From Sphingomonas sp. CCH9-E2 (GTDB lineage: Bacteria > Pseudomonadota > Alphaproteobacteria > Sphingomonadales > Sphingomonadaceae), in the NCBI RefSeq assembly GCF_001557215.1, contig NZ_LSJM01000459.1, positions 1 to 24,392 of the forward strand: DNA of 24,392 nucleotides, written 5' to 3'. The translations under genes and the position numbers were made by a program. Of the stretch, positions 1 to 6,699 are shown in pieces. Positions within the stretch are counted from its first letter, which is position 1. Each line of letters starts with the position of its first letter. The notes under the pieces are model-generated. The model ran no database searches. It worked only from the letters and a program-made list of their open reading frames with translations, and was not told the origin of the DNA.

Positions 1-588
1 GCGGATATGCTGGCGGAAATCGAACTGCACGCTGCGCGCCCACAGGATCACGCCGCCGATGCCGAGGATCAGCCCGACCGCGCGGGTGCCCCATAGCGTG
101 ACCGTCGCATCACCGCTCAGGCCGAGCAGCCCGCGCACCGCGCTGACAACGCCGAGGCCGAACACCCCGCCCCAACCGCCGGGCAGCTCCATCACCGCCA
201 CGCTGGAGATCGAGGCGAGCGCCGCGCCCATCAGGGCAATGCCGCCGAGCGCGCCGAGCAGCATCCGCCGCCAGTTCCCCGCGCCCTCGCCGCGCCACAG
301 CCGCAGGCCGATGATGATCCCTACGGGTGCGAGCAGCACGATCGGCAGGCCACCGATGGCGAGCAGCAGGTCGGCAAGCCACGCGCCCGGCTCACCCAGC
401 AGGTTGCGCGCGGGGCCGCCCGCGGCGGTGTTGAGCGAGGGATCCTCGCCATTATAGGTGCCGATCGCGAGCACGCCGGCGAGCGTCAGCGCGAACAGCG
501 CGATGGCGCCGATCAGCGCCCCGCTCCGTCGTGCCCCTGCCCGCATCGTGTCACGCCACAGCATCGGCTGCGCCCGGCTCGCCATCAT
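1..588 (-). CDS. ftsK: DNA translocase FtsK, N-terminal membrane domain (partial)
   Basis: The reading frame runs from an ATG at 588 to the window edge without a stop, giving 196 residues; the motor domain lies outside. Four hydrophobic segments are visible at about residues 23-43, 70-97, 108-128 and 168-184. An FtsK-type loop after the first (GTYNGEDPSLNTA, about 43-55) matches the 4TM N-terminal domain of FtsK/SpoIIIE translocases, which anchors the protein at the septum while the C-terminal ATPase pumps chromosomal DNA during division. A GGGTGGGA purine run lies just upstream of the ATG; a second in-frame ATG follows immediately at 585. The gene is divergent from the UbiH-like gene. The family call rests on the membrane domain only. 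Confidence 0.85.
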   Translation of the reverse strand, partial: MMASRAQPMLWRDTMRAGARRSGALIGAIALFALTLAGVLAIGTYNGEDPSLNTAAGGPARNLLGEPGAWLADLLLAIGGLPIVLLAPVGIIIGLRLWRGEGAGNWRRMLLGALGGIALMGAALASISSVAVMELPGGWGGVFGLGVVSAVRGLLGLSGDATVTLWGTRAVGLILGIGGVILWARSVQFDFRQHIR

Positions 589-615
589 TCCCACCCGTGT
601 TCGATAATCGTTCCA

Positions 616-644
616 ATCATCCCCCTTGTGGACTCTGGCGTCAA
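616..644 (-). promoter_or_regulatory. putative sigma70-type promoter for ftsK
   Basis: On the minus strand TTGACG (644-639) is followed after 17 nt by GATGAT (621-616). Transcription would start near 609, about 20 nt before the ftsK ATG. The -35 box matches the consensus at 5 of 6 positions; the -10 box is weaker. Called by eye. Confidence 0.45.
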
Positions 645-670
645 GGCGAGCGAGCGCCTAACTGCGGGAT

Positions 671-1888
671 ATGACCCAGGCAGACCTTCTTATCCTCGGC
701 GGCGGACTGGTCGGGAGCGCGCTTGCCGTGGCGCTCGACGCGCATGGCATCTCCAGCATCGTGATCGACCCGGCAGACCCGGACGCGATCCTCGCCGCCA
801 GCCATGACGGACGTGCGTCCGCCATCGCCGCGGCGCCGTTGCGGATGCTGGAGGCGATCGGCCTGGCCGAGGATCTGGCCGGCAAGGGGTGCCCGATCGA
901 GAGCATTCGCGTGTCGGATGGGCTGAAGCCCGGCAAGCTCGATTTCGACCCGCAGGAGGGCGAGGGCGCGCTCGGCACGATGTTCGAGAATCGCGACCTG
1001 CGCCGTGCGCTGATGGCGGCGGCGGAGCGCGCGCCGCTGGCCGATGTGCGGATGAAGACGCGCGCGCTGTCGGTCGAGCGCGACGCGCATGGCGTCACCG
1101 CGACGCTCGATTCGGGTGAGACGGTGCGCGCGCAATTGCTGATCGGGGCGGAGGGGCGCGCATCGCCGACGCGCGACGCGGCGCTGCTGCGGGTGGCGCG
1201 CTGGACCTATGACCATGCTGCGATCGTGACCTCGCTGCATCATGAGCATTCACACGAGAATACTGCGTTCGAGATTTTCTATCCGCAGGGGCCGTTCGCG
1301 ATTCTGCCGTTGCGCGATGATGAAAACGGCCACCGCTCGGCGATCGTCTGGTCGGTGAAACGCAGCGAGGAAGCGGGGATGATGAAGCTGTCCGAACGCG
1401 GCTTCCTCGCTGAGGCGAGCAAGAAGATGGGCGGGTTCCTCGGCCAGCTCGGGCCGCTGGGGCCGCGCTTCAGCTATCCGCTCGGCTTTCACCATGCCGC
1501 GAAGATCACCGCGGAGCGGCTGGCGCTGGTCGGCGACGCCGCGCATGGCATCCACCCGATTGCGGGGCAGGGGGTCAATGTCGGCTTTCGCGACGTTGCC
1601 GCGTTGGTCGAGGTGCTGGTCGAGGGGAAACGGCTGGGCCTGGACATGGGCGATCCCGCCCTGCTGTCTCGCTACGAACGCTGGCGCAGCCTCGACACGA
1701 TGATGGTCAGCATTGCGACCGATGCGCTGACGCATCTGTTCGGCCTTCCGGGCGGCGCGGCGAACGCGGCGCGGCGGCTTGGGTTGTCGGCGGTGGACAA
1801 GGTGCCGACGCTGAAAAACTGGTTCATGGCCGAAGCGCGCGGCGAATCGGGCAAGGTGCCGCGATTGCTGCATGGGGAGATGGCCTGA
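671..1888 (+). CDS. UbiH/UbiF/COQ6-family FAD-dependent hydroxylase
   Basis: A 405-residue flavoprotein with the usual family landmarks in order: an N-terminal Rossmann motif (LILGGGLVGSALA, about 8-20), the DGRASAI segment (47-52) and the second FAD motif GDAAHGIHPIAGQGVN (288-303). Members hydroxylate the aromatic ring of ubiquinone precursors using NAD(P)H and O2, usually at the inner membrane. Length is normal for the family. Which ring position is modified (UbiH, UbiI or UbiF role) cannot be told from sequence alone, so no symbol is given. The ATG at 671 places the Rossmann strand at the expected distance from the N terminus, although the ribosome site (GCGGGAT) is poor. It is transcribed away from ftsK. 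Confidence 0.85.
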   Translation: MTQADLLILGGGLVGSALAVALDAHGISSIVIDPADPDAILAASHDGRASAIAAAPLRMLEAIGLAEDLAGKGCPIESIRVSDGLKPGKLDFDPQEGEGALGTMFENRDLRRALMAAAERAPLADVRMKTRALSVERDAHGVTATLDSGETVRAQLLIGAEGRASPTRDAALLRVARWTYDHAAIVTSLHHEHSHENTAFEIFYPQGPFAILPLRDDENGHRSAIVWSVKRSEEAGMMKLSERGFLAEASKKMGGFLGQLGPLGPRFSYPLGFHHAAKITAERLALVGDAAHGIHPIAGQGVNVGFRDVAALVEVLVEGKRLGLDMGDPALLSRYERWRSLDTMMVSIATDALTHLFGLPGGAANAARRLGLSAVDKVPTLKNWFMAEARGESGKVPRLLHGEMA

Positions 1889-1898
1889 CCATCACCAC

Positions 1899-1934
1899 CG
1901 TCGCCCCGGCCTTGAGCCGGGGCCGGGCTTCTTG
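1899..1934 (+). repeat. REP-like palindromic repeat, copy 1
   Basis: A perfect 8-bp stem, GCCCCGGC (1903-1910) and GCCGGGGC (1916-1923), encloses the 5-nt loop CTTGA and is followed by CGGGCTTCTT. It lies just after the UbiH-like stop codon and could also act in mRNA end formation. A related copy lies inverted at 2257-2292. Confidence 0.7.
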
Positions 1935-1959
1935 AAGCTATCCCTGAAAGGACGCTCCC

Positions 1960-2244
1960 ATGTCGCAGGAAGCACTTATCGATGTGCTGACTGAAACCAT
2001 CAGCCTTTTGCAACGACCGGGGAACGACTTTTCATGGTCTCGGTGGAAGACGGGCTCCGAAGCCGTTGCAGAGATCAGCGACATTGTCCGTCGGATTGAA
2101 GCTGCCGAAACTATAAAGCTGCTCCCGATTCAAATGCTATTTGCCCCGACGGGTTCGCTTCAGGAGGTGAGTATAGACAGCGGGTGGGGAGACGCGTTCC
2201 TAGCGCTTTCTGCTCGCTTCGACGATGCCATCGCTGACTTGTAA
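1960..2244 (+). CDS. small protein of unknown function (94 aa)
   Basis: A 94-residue soluble acidic protein with no signal peptide or membrane segment. The internal blocks RPGNDFSWSRW (about 19-29) and LFAPTGSLQEVSIDSGWG (about 60-77) look like conserved family motifs; I recall similar small proteobacterial proteins of unknown function (possibly DUF6966) but cannot confirm it. AAGGA lies 7-8 nt before the ATG, supporting real translation. Base composition is clearly lower in G+C than the neighbours, with codons rare here such as ATA and CTA, which suggests acquisition by transfer. It is bracketed by two inverted copies of a palindromic repeat. Confidence 0.7.
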   Translation: MSQEALIDVLTETISLLQRPGNDFSWSRWKTGSEAVAEISDIVRRIEAAETIKLLPIQMLFAPTGSLQEVSIDSGWGDAFLALSARFDDAIADL

Positions 2245-2256
2245 AGCGACCGCACA

Positions 2257-2292
2257 GAAAAGCCCTGTCCCGGGTCAAGCCCGGGACGACGA
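2257..2292 (-). repeat. REP-like palindromic repeat, copy 2 (inverted relative to copy 1)
   Basis: A perfect 8-bp stem, GTCCCGGG (2267-2274) and CCCGGGAC (2280-2287), encloses TCAAG. Read on the minus strand it aligns with copy 1 over about 35 nt: CGTCG, then the stem with loop CTTGA, then GGGCTT. It lies between the convergent ends of the 94-aa gene and the LON-domain gene, where it may also help stop transcription. Confidence 0.7.
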
Positions 2293-2303
2293 GAGGGGTG
2301 ACC

Positions 2304-2924
2304 TTACTGCAACGTCCCCTCTTCCCCCTCGTGCCGGCCGAAAAACTGCATCAGCTGGATGATCAGCTCGGCGCGGTCCCGAATCGTGTCGGCTTCCAGC
2401 AGCGCCTGTTTCGCGGCGGGGTCGAAGGGGGCGATCTGGGCGATGCCGTTGACGAGGTTCTGGTCGTCGAGCCGCGCGACCGCTTCCCAATCGACGGCAT
2501 AGCCCTGCACCTCGGCGAAACGGCGCGATTCGAGTTCGAGGGCGGCGCGGGCACCCATTGAAAGGGTTTCGTCGACTGGATCGGCGATCAGCTCGGCCTC
2601 GACCTGACGGAACAGGGTGGTCACTTCCAGCTCGCGCAGGATGCGGAAGCGTGACAGCCCCTCCAGCACCACGTTGAAGCGGCCATCCTCCATCGCCTCG
2701 ACATCGGCGATGCGGCCGACACAGCCGATCTCGAACAAAGGCGGCTTGTCGCCACCGCCCTTGGGCTGAATCATCGCGATGCGGCGGTCGCGGGCGAGGC
2801 TGTCATTGACCATCGCCCGGTAACGCGGCTCGAAAATATGCAGCGGCAGATGCATGCCGGGGAACAGCAGCGCCCCGGGGAGCGGGAAGATTGAGAGGCG
2901 CGTGCCGGTCGCCAATGCGGTCAT
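2304..2924 (-). CDS. LON N-terminal (substrate-binding) domain protein
   Basis: A 206-residue stand-alone LON N-domain protein, without the AAA+ or protease parts of Lon. The start of the domain is typical: LSIFPLPGALLFPGMHLPLHIFEPRYRAM, where FPLPG, LPLHIFEPRY and a later IGCVGRI segment are the hallmark elements. Such proteins are usually called peptidase S16 or LON substrate-binding domain proteins; they bind unfolded protein segments but have no catalytic site. The ATG at 2924 overlaps the TGA of the upstream thioredoxin-like gene (ATGA, 2921-2924), so the two are probably translationally coupled and may act together in protein quality control. An in-frame start further upstream would lie inside the thioredoxin gene and is not needed. 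Confidence 0.85.
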   Translation of the reverse strand: MTALATGTRLSIFPLPGALLFPGMHLPLHIFEPRYRAMVNDSLARDRRIAMIQPKGGGDKPPLFEIGCVGRIADVEAMEDGRFNVVLEGLSRFRILRELEVTTLFRQVEAELIADPVDETLSMGARAALELESRRFAEVQGYAVDWEAVARLDDQNLVNGIAQIAPFDPAAKQALLEADTIRDRAELIIQLMQFFGRHEGEEGTLQ

Positions 2925-3832
2925 CCGAACAGGATCGCGGACAGCTTGCGGCGGTGCGCCGACACCCACGGGTCTTCGAGCCCGACCGCTTCGAACAGCT
3001 TGAGCAGGCGCGCGCGGGCGGCGCCGTCATTCCACTCCTTGTCCTCGGCGATCATCGCCAGCAGCGTGTCGGCGGCGCCCTGACGGTCGCTGCCCATCAG
3101 CGCGCCGGCCAGTTCGTAGCGCGCCTCCATATCGCCGGTCGCGGCCTTGGCGCGCAGTTCGCCGATTTCGTCGTCACCAGCCGCAGCGGGGGCCTCCTGC
3201 GCCAGGCTGAGCGCGGCGCGGGCGCGTTCGACCTCGGGCGCCTTGGCGGCGTCCTCGGGCAAGGCGACGAGCACGGCGGCGGCCTCATCGAGTCGCGCCA
3301 GCGCGGTCAGCGCGCGCGCGCGGCCGGCGGCGGCTTGCGGATTTTCAGGTGCGATTTCGGCAATCTGTTCGAAGATCGACAGTGCACGCTCGGTTTCGCC
3401 GCCCGCCAGCACCTCTTCGCCCATCGCCAGCAGCGGTTCGAGCTCGGCAGCCTGTGCCGCGGCGTCGCTTTCGACCGGGATCTGGCGCAGGATCTGGTCG
3501 AGCATCGCCTTGAGCTGCCCCTCGGTTCGGGCATTGGTCAGGTCGGCGACCAGCTGGCCCTGGAACATCGCATAGACGGTCGGGATCGATCGCACCTGGA
3601 ACTGCGCGGCGATGAACTGATTCGCGTCGACGTCGATCTTGGCGAGCATCACGCCCTTGTCGGCATAGTCCGCCGCGACCTTTTCCAGCACCGGGGCGAG
3701 CGCCTTGCACGGCCCGCACCATTCCGCCCAGAAATCGAGGATGACGAGCTTCGTCATCGACGGTTCGGCGATGTCGCGACGAAATGCCTCCACGGCGTCC
3801 TTGTCGGCGGCGGAAAGTCCTAGCGTGGCCAC
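2921..3832 (-). CDS. thioredoxin-TPR co-chaperedoxin, CnoX/YbbN family
   Basis: A 303-residue protein. Residues about 10-115 form a thioredoxin fold with an intact active site W38-C39-G40-P41-C42 and the cis-proline in RSIPT (P84). Residues about 130-300 are helical tetratricopeptide-like repeats. This is the CnoX (YbbN) architecture; that family protects substrates from oxidation and passes them to DnaK and GroEL. E. coli CnoX has a degenerate SxxC site, whereas this one keeps a full CxxC and could be a true redox enzyme. The start is GTG, with AAGGGA about 6 nt upstream. It overlaps the LON-domain gene by 4 nt. Confidence 0.88.
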   Translation of the reverse strand: MATLGLSAADKDAVEAFRRDIAEPSMTKLVILDFWAEWCGPCKALAPVLEKVAADYADKGVMLAKIDVDANQFIAAQFQVRSIPTVYAMFQGQLVADLTNARTEGQLKAMLDQILRQIPVESDAAAQAAELEPLLAMGEEVLAGGETERALSIFEQIAEIAPENPQAAAGRARALTALARLDEAAAVLVALPEDAAKAPEVERARAALSLAQEAPAAAGDDEIGELRAKAATGDMEARYELAGALMGSDRQGAADTLLAMIAEDKEWNDGAARARLLKLFEAVGLEDPWVSAHRRKLSAILFG

Positions 3833-3864
3833 GGCGAATCCCTTGTCGTTCGAGCAAATCGTTG

Positions 3865-3926
3865 CGCCCTATTTGGGCGTTCGTGGGCTCAGGGCCAACC
3901 CCCTGAGCGGGAATCGCGAATCCCGC
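3865..3926. other. three tandem hairpins upstream of the cnoX-like gene
   Basis: Three perfect short inverted repeats lie end to end: CGCCC/GGGCG (3865-3869 with 3875-3879), GCTCAGGG/CCCTGAGC (3887-3894 with 3901-3908) and GCGGGA/TCCCGC (3907-3912 with 3921-3926). On the minus strand they would fall in the leader of the cnoX-like operon; on the plus strand they precede the tRNA. No T-run follows, so a simple intrinsic terminator is not indicated. Confidence 0.45.
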
Positions 3927-3936
3927 AACTTCCCCC

Positions 3937-3965
3937 TTGCAGACCCCGAAACCCGCTGCTAGAGG
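3937..3965 (+). promoter_or_regulatory. putative promoter for tRNA-Gly
   Basis: TTGCAG (3937-3942), a 17-nt spacer, then TAGAGG (3960-3965), placed 56 nt before the mature tRNA 5' end. The spacing is ideal but both boxes are only partial matches to consensus. Confidence 0.35.
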
Positions 3966-4021
3966 CCGCCACCTTGCCCCGCCCCCTCGGCATACCGAGC
4001 GGGCACATATGGCGCCAGAGA

Positions 4022-4096
4022 GCGGGCGTAGCTCAGGGGTAGAGCACAACCTTGCCAAGGTTGGGGTCGAGGGTTCGAATCCCTTCGCCCGCTCCA
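4022..4096 (+). tRNA. tRNA-Gly (anticodon GCC)
   Basis: The full cloverleaf can be drawn by hand. The acceptor stem is GCGGGCG (4022-4028) with CGCCCGC (4086-4092), and the D stem is GCTC/GAGC. The anticodon stem CAACC/GGTTG carries the loop TTGCCAA, with anticodon GCC at 4054-4056. The T stem is GAGGG/CCCTT with loop TTCGAAT, and the discriminator T is followed by an encoded CCA (4094-4096). It reads GGC and GGT codons. It stands alone between unrelated genes. Confidence 0.97.
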
Positions 4097-4277
4097 GTCG
4101 CCATGCCGTGGTGATCCCATTCTTGCCGTCACCTATGGCGCACTGTCGCGAACGCTGAGTTCCGCACATTGCCCCCTTCCTGCCCTTTTCGTGCCGGGTC
4201 GCGTACCTAATTATCTGTTCAAACAGGATTTCAGCCGCGTAACCCGTGGCTCTGTATGGATGATTGGAGTTTAGACC
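4097..4277. other. intergenic region after tRNA-Gly
   Basis: 181 nt without a supported gene. It is locally AT-richer around 4208-4235 and presumably holds the promoter of the DUF2147 gene; a weak candidate is TTCAGC (4230-4235) with TGTATG (4253-4258) at 17 nt. No clear terminator hairpin with a T-run is seen after the tRNA. Confidence 0.4.
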
Positions 4278-4733
4278 ATGACGATCGAAGGACCGGTGCG
4301 GCGCACGGCGCGTCCGCGGGCATGGATGATGGCGCTGGCCGGGCTGTCGATACTGGCTACGCCGATGGGCGGTGCAAGTGCCGCAGGAAATGGCATGGCG
4401 CAGCTGGTGTCGAGCGAATGGCGCAACCCGAGCAACAGCGTGCATATCCGCATCACGCCCTGTGGCGGCGAGCGCGTGTGCGGGACCGTGATCTGGGCGA
4501 GTGACAAGGCCAAGGCGGACGCGCGCAAGGGCGGGACCGAAAAGCTGGTCGGGGCCAATCTGTTCCGCGAATTCCGGCAGGTGGCACCCGGCCAGTATAA
4601 GGGCCGCGTGTTCGTGCCCGACATGAATCGCACCTTCAGCGGCCAGATGCGGATCGAGGGCAATGCGATGATCGGCAAGGGCTGTGTGCTCGGCTTTATC
4701 TGCAAATCGCAGACCTGGACGCGTATTTCGTGA
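4278..4733 (+). CDS. secreted DUF2147 domain protein
   Basis: A 151-residue protein with a signal peptide: a basic N terminus, a hydrophobic core MMALAGLSILATPMGGA (about 17-33) and a probable cleavage after ASA near residue 35. The mature part has the DUF2147 pattern: a short beta-rich domain beginning near SSEWRNPSNSVHIRITPCGG, then GTVIWAS, and ending with GKGCVLGFICKSQTWTRIS. Three or four cysteines could pair in the periplasm. DUF2147 proteins are periplasmic with no settled biochemical role. GGAG lies about 9 nt before the ATG. The DUF72 gene follows 35 nt downstream on the same strand. Confidence 0.8.
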   Translation: MTIEGPVRRTARPRAWMMALAGLSILATPMGGASAAGNGMAQLVSSEWRNPSNSVHIRITPCGGERVCGTVIWASDKAKADARKGGTEKLVGANLFREFRQVAPGQYKGRVFVPDMNRTFSGQMRIEGNAMIGKGCVLGFICKSQTWTRIS

Positions 4734-4768
4734 TGCACGTGGGTGCGGCGGCGCGCTAAGCACGCGCC

Positions 4769-5569
4769 ATGGCACACGCACCCATTCGCACCGGCATCGG
4801 TGGCTGGACCTTCGAACCGTGGCGCGGGACCTTTTACCCCGAGGGCCTGGCGCAGAAGAAGGAGCTGGAGTTCGCCAGCCGCCAGCTCGGCGCGATCGAG
4901 ATCAACGGCACCTATTATTCGGGGTTCAAGCCCGCGACCTTTGCCGGATGGGCAGCGAGCGTGCCCGAGCGGTTCGTGTTCGCGGTCAAGGCGTCGCGCT
5001 ATTGCACCAATAGAAAGGTCCTTGCGGACGCGGGTGAGTCGATCGCCAAGTTCGTGGGGCAGGGCATCACCGAGCTGGGCGACAAACTCGGCCCGATCCT
5101 GTGGCAGTTCATGGCGACCAAGAAGTTCGATGCGAACGATTTCGGTGCGTTTCTGAAGCTGCTCCCGGCCAGCCATGACGGGGTCAGGCTGCGCCACGCG
5201 GTGCAGGTGCGGCACGAGAGTTTCGCGGTGCCCGAGTTCGTGGCGCTGTGCCGCGATGCGGGCGTGGCGATCGTCTATGCCCACTCGCCCGAATATCCGG
5301 CGATCGCCGATATGACCGGCGACTTCGTCTATGCGCGGCTCGAATCGGGCGCAGACGACAACCCGCTCTGTTATCCTGAGGCGGAGCTGGACCGCTGGGC
5401 CGATGTCGCGCGCTGCTGGGCTGGGGGCGGGCGGCCGGATGGCCTGCCCTATGTCGAGGAGTGCGTGCCGCCCGTGGTGCCGCGCGAAACCTTCGTTTTC
5501 TTCATCCATGGCGGAAAGGTGCGCGCGCCCGCCGGTGCGCAGGCGTTGGCGACACGGGTGCGCGGCTGA
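4769..5569 (+). CDS. DUF72 (YecE-like) protein
   Basis: A 266-residue cytoplasmic protein of the DUF72 family, a TIM-barrel-like fold. The opening RTGIGGWTFEPWRGTFYPEGL and the segments EINGTYYSGFKPATFAGWAASVPERFVFAVKASR, ILWQF and HAVQVRHESF are the standard family blocks in the standard order. Its biochemical function is not established. The ATG at 4769 lies a few residues before the first conserved block, as usual. It may be cotranscribed with the DUF2147 gene before it and the acyltransferase after it. Confidence 0.85.
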   Translation: MAHAPIRTGIGGWTFEPWRGTFYPEGLAQKKELEFASRQLGAIEINGTYYSGFKPATFAGWAASVPERFVFAVKASRYCTNRKVLADAGESIAKFVGQGITELGDKLGPILWQFMATKKFDANDFGAFLKLLPASHDGVRLRHAVQVRHESFAVPEFVALCRDAGVAIVYAHSPEYPAIADMTGDFVYARLESGADDNPLCYPEAELDRWADVARCWAGGGRPDGLPYVEECVPPVVPRETFVFFIHGGKVRAPAGAQALATRVRG

Positions 5570-5613
5570 GTTCCCCCGCGACGGGCGCTGCGCCGCCGAC
5601 CGCATGGTTTCAC

Positions 5614-6699
5614 ATGGACGCGATGCGCGCCGCGCTCGCGCTGACGGTGGCGTTCGGGCATCTCTGGGGGCTGTTGGTCGAGGATTATCGGGCGACCGAT
5701 TCGCTGATGGTCGATGCGGGCTATTTCCTCGCAGGCTTCGCGCATTCCGCGGTGATCCTGTTCTTCGTACTGAGCGGCTACTGGATCGCGCGCAGCGTGA
5801 CGGCGCGGGCCGAGCGCGGCTGGCAGTGGGGCGATTATCTGATCGACCGGATTGCGCGGCTCGGGATCGTGCTGGTGCCCGCGCTGGTGCTGGGCGGCGC
5901 GCTCGACTGGCTGGGCTTTCGCGTGCTGCAGCTGCCGACCTATGACGGATCGACCGGTGCGTGGGTGTTTACCCAGGATCTCAACCAGTCGCTGACGCTG
6001 CGCGCACTGATCGGCAATCTGCTGTTCCTGCAGCATCTGATCGTGCCGCCTTTTGGCAGCAATGGGCCGTTGTGGAGCCTGGCGTTCGAATTCTGGTACT
6101 ATCTTTGGTTTCCGGCACTGTGGCTGGCGCTGCGCTACCGGCGGCCGGGCATCGCGCTGGCGACCCTCGGCATTGCCTTTGCCAATCCCGAGATCGCGTT
6201 CGGATTCTTGAGCTGGCTGTGCGGTGCGGCGTTGCACGGGGCGGAGCGGCGCTGGCCCGATCTGCGCCTGCCGCGCTGGACGCCGGTTTCGGCGGGATTG
6301 CTGTGCCTTTCCGCCTTGCTGTGGGGGCGGACCGGGGAGTTCGGAGTCGAAGATCCGCTGGAGGCCACGAGTTTCGCGCTGTTCCTGTTCACCCTCTTGC
6401 GCAGCAATCCGCCGAGGGTCGCCATGTTGCGCCCCTTGGCCGTCTACGGAGCGCGGGCGAGTTTCTCGCTCTACGCGATCCATTTCCCGCTGATCGCGCT
6501 GGCGGCGGGGTGGACTGTCGGGCCGACCCGGCTGGCACCCGATGCGCGGACTGCCGTGCTGGTCGTCGCGCTGCTGACGGCGGCGCTGGCGATCGCGTGG
6601 CTCTTTGCAGCGCAGACCGAGGGGCGGACCGCCGCGCTGCGTGACTGGCTCAGACGTCGAGTCCCAGTCGGGCGAGCGGCTGACCCACCGTCCCGCTGA
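5614..6699 (+). CDS. acyltransferase 3 family membrane protein
   Basis: About 361 residues with roughly ten hydrophobic segments and the acyltransferase-3 (OafA/NodX/exopolysaccharide acyltransferase) pattern: an early catalytic-type His in LALTVAFGHLWG, then FFVLSGYWIARS, LWSLAFEFWYYLWFPALWL and a C-terminal SLYAIHFPLIALAAGW. Members transfer acyl groups to extracellular glycans or lipids at the inner membrane. The start is uncertain: the conserved region seems to begin slightly upstream (AWFH before the ATG at 5614), but the next in-frame standard start is a GTG at 5461, deep inside the DUF72 gene. A CTG at 5566 overlapping the DUF72 stop is another option. Its end overlaps the convergent monooxygenase gene by about 50 nt. 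Confidence 0.82.
   Translation: MDAMRAALALTVAFGHLWGLLVEDYRATDSLMVDAGYFLAGFAHSAVILFFVLSGYWIARSVTARAERGWQWGDYLIDRIARLGIVLVPALVLGGALDWLGFRVLQLPTYDGSTGAWVFTQDLNQSLTLRALIGNLLFLQHLIVPPFGSNGPLWSLAFEFWYYLWFPALWLALRYRRPGIALATLGIAFANPEIAFGFLSWLCGAALHGAERRWPDLRLPRWTPVSAGLLCLSALLWGRTGEFGVEDPLEATSFALFLFTLLRSNPPRVAMLRPLAVYGARASFSLYAIHFPLIALAAGWTVGPTRLAPDARTAVLVVALLTAALAIAWLFAAQTEGRTAALRDWLRRRVPVGRAADPPSR

Noticed and set aside
1960..2244. 94-aa gene as part of a toxin-antitoxin pair
   Set aside because: No partner gene lies between the flanking repeats.
2891..3823. 310-codon frame antisense to the cnoX-like gene
   Set aside because: Arg/Gly/His-rich mirror frame with no recognisable motif.
4022..4096. 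tRNA-Gly as an integration site for a mobile element
   Set aside because: No integrase nearby and no duplicated tRNA 3' end seen within the window.
3937..4158. Plus-strand frame of 73 codons across the tRNA
   Set aside because: Its middle (GRSSGVEHNLAKVGVEGSNPFARSS) is the tRNA-Gly sequence read as protein, a common artefact.
3345..4781. Long minus-strand frame of 478 codons
   Set aside because: It runs through the tRNA (AKGFEPSTPTLARLCSTPELRP artefact) and antisense to the DUF2147 gene, and then out of frame through the cnoX-like gene.
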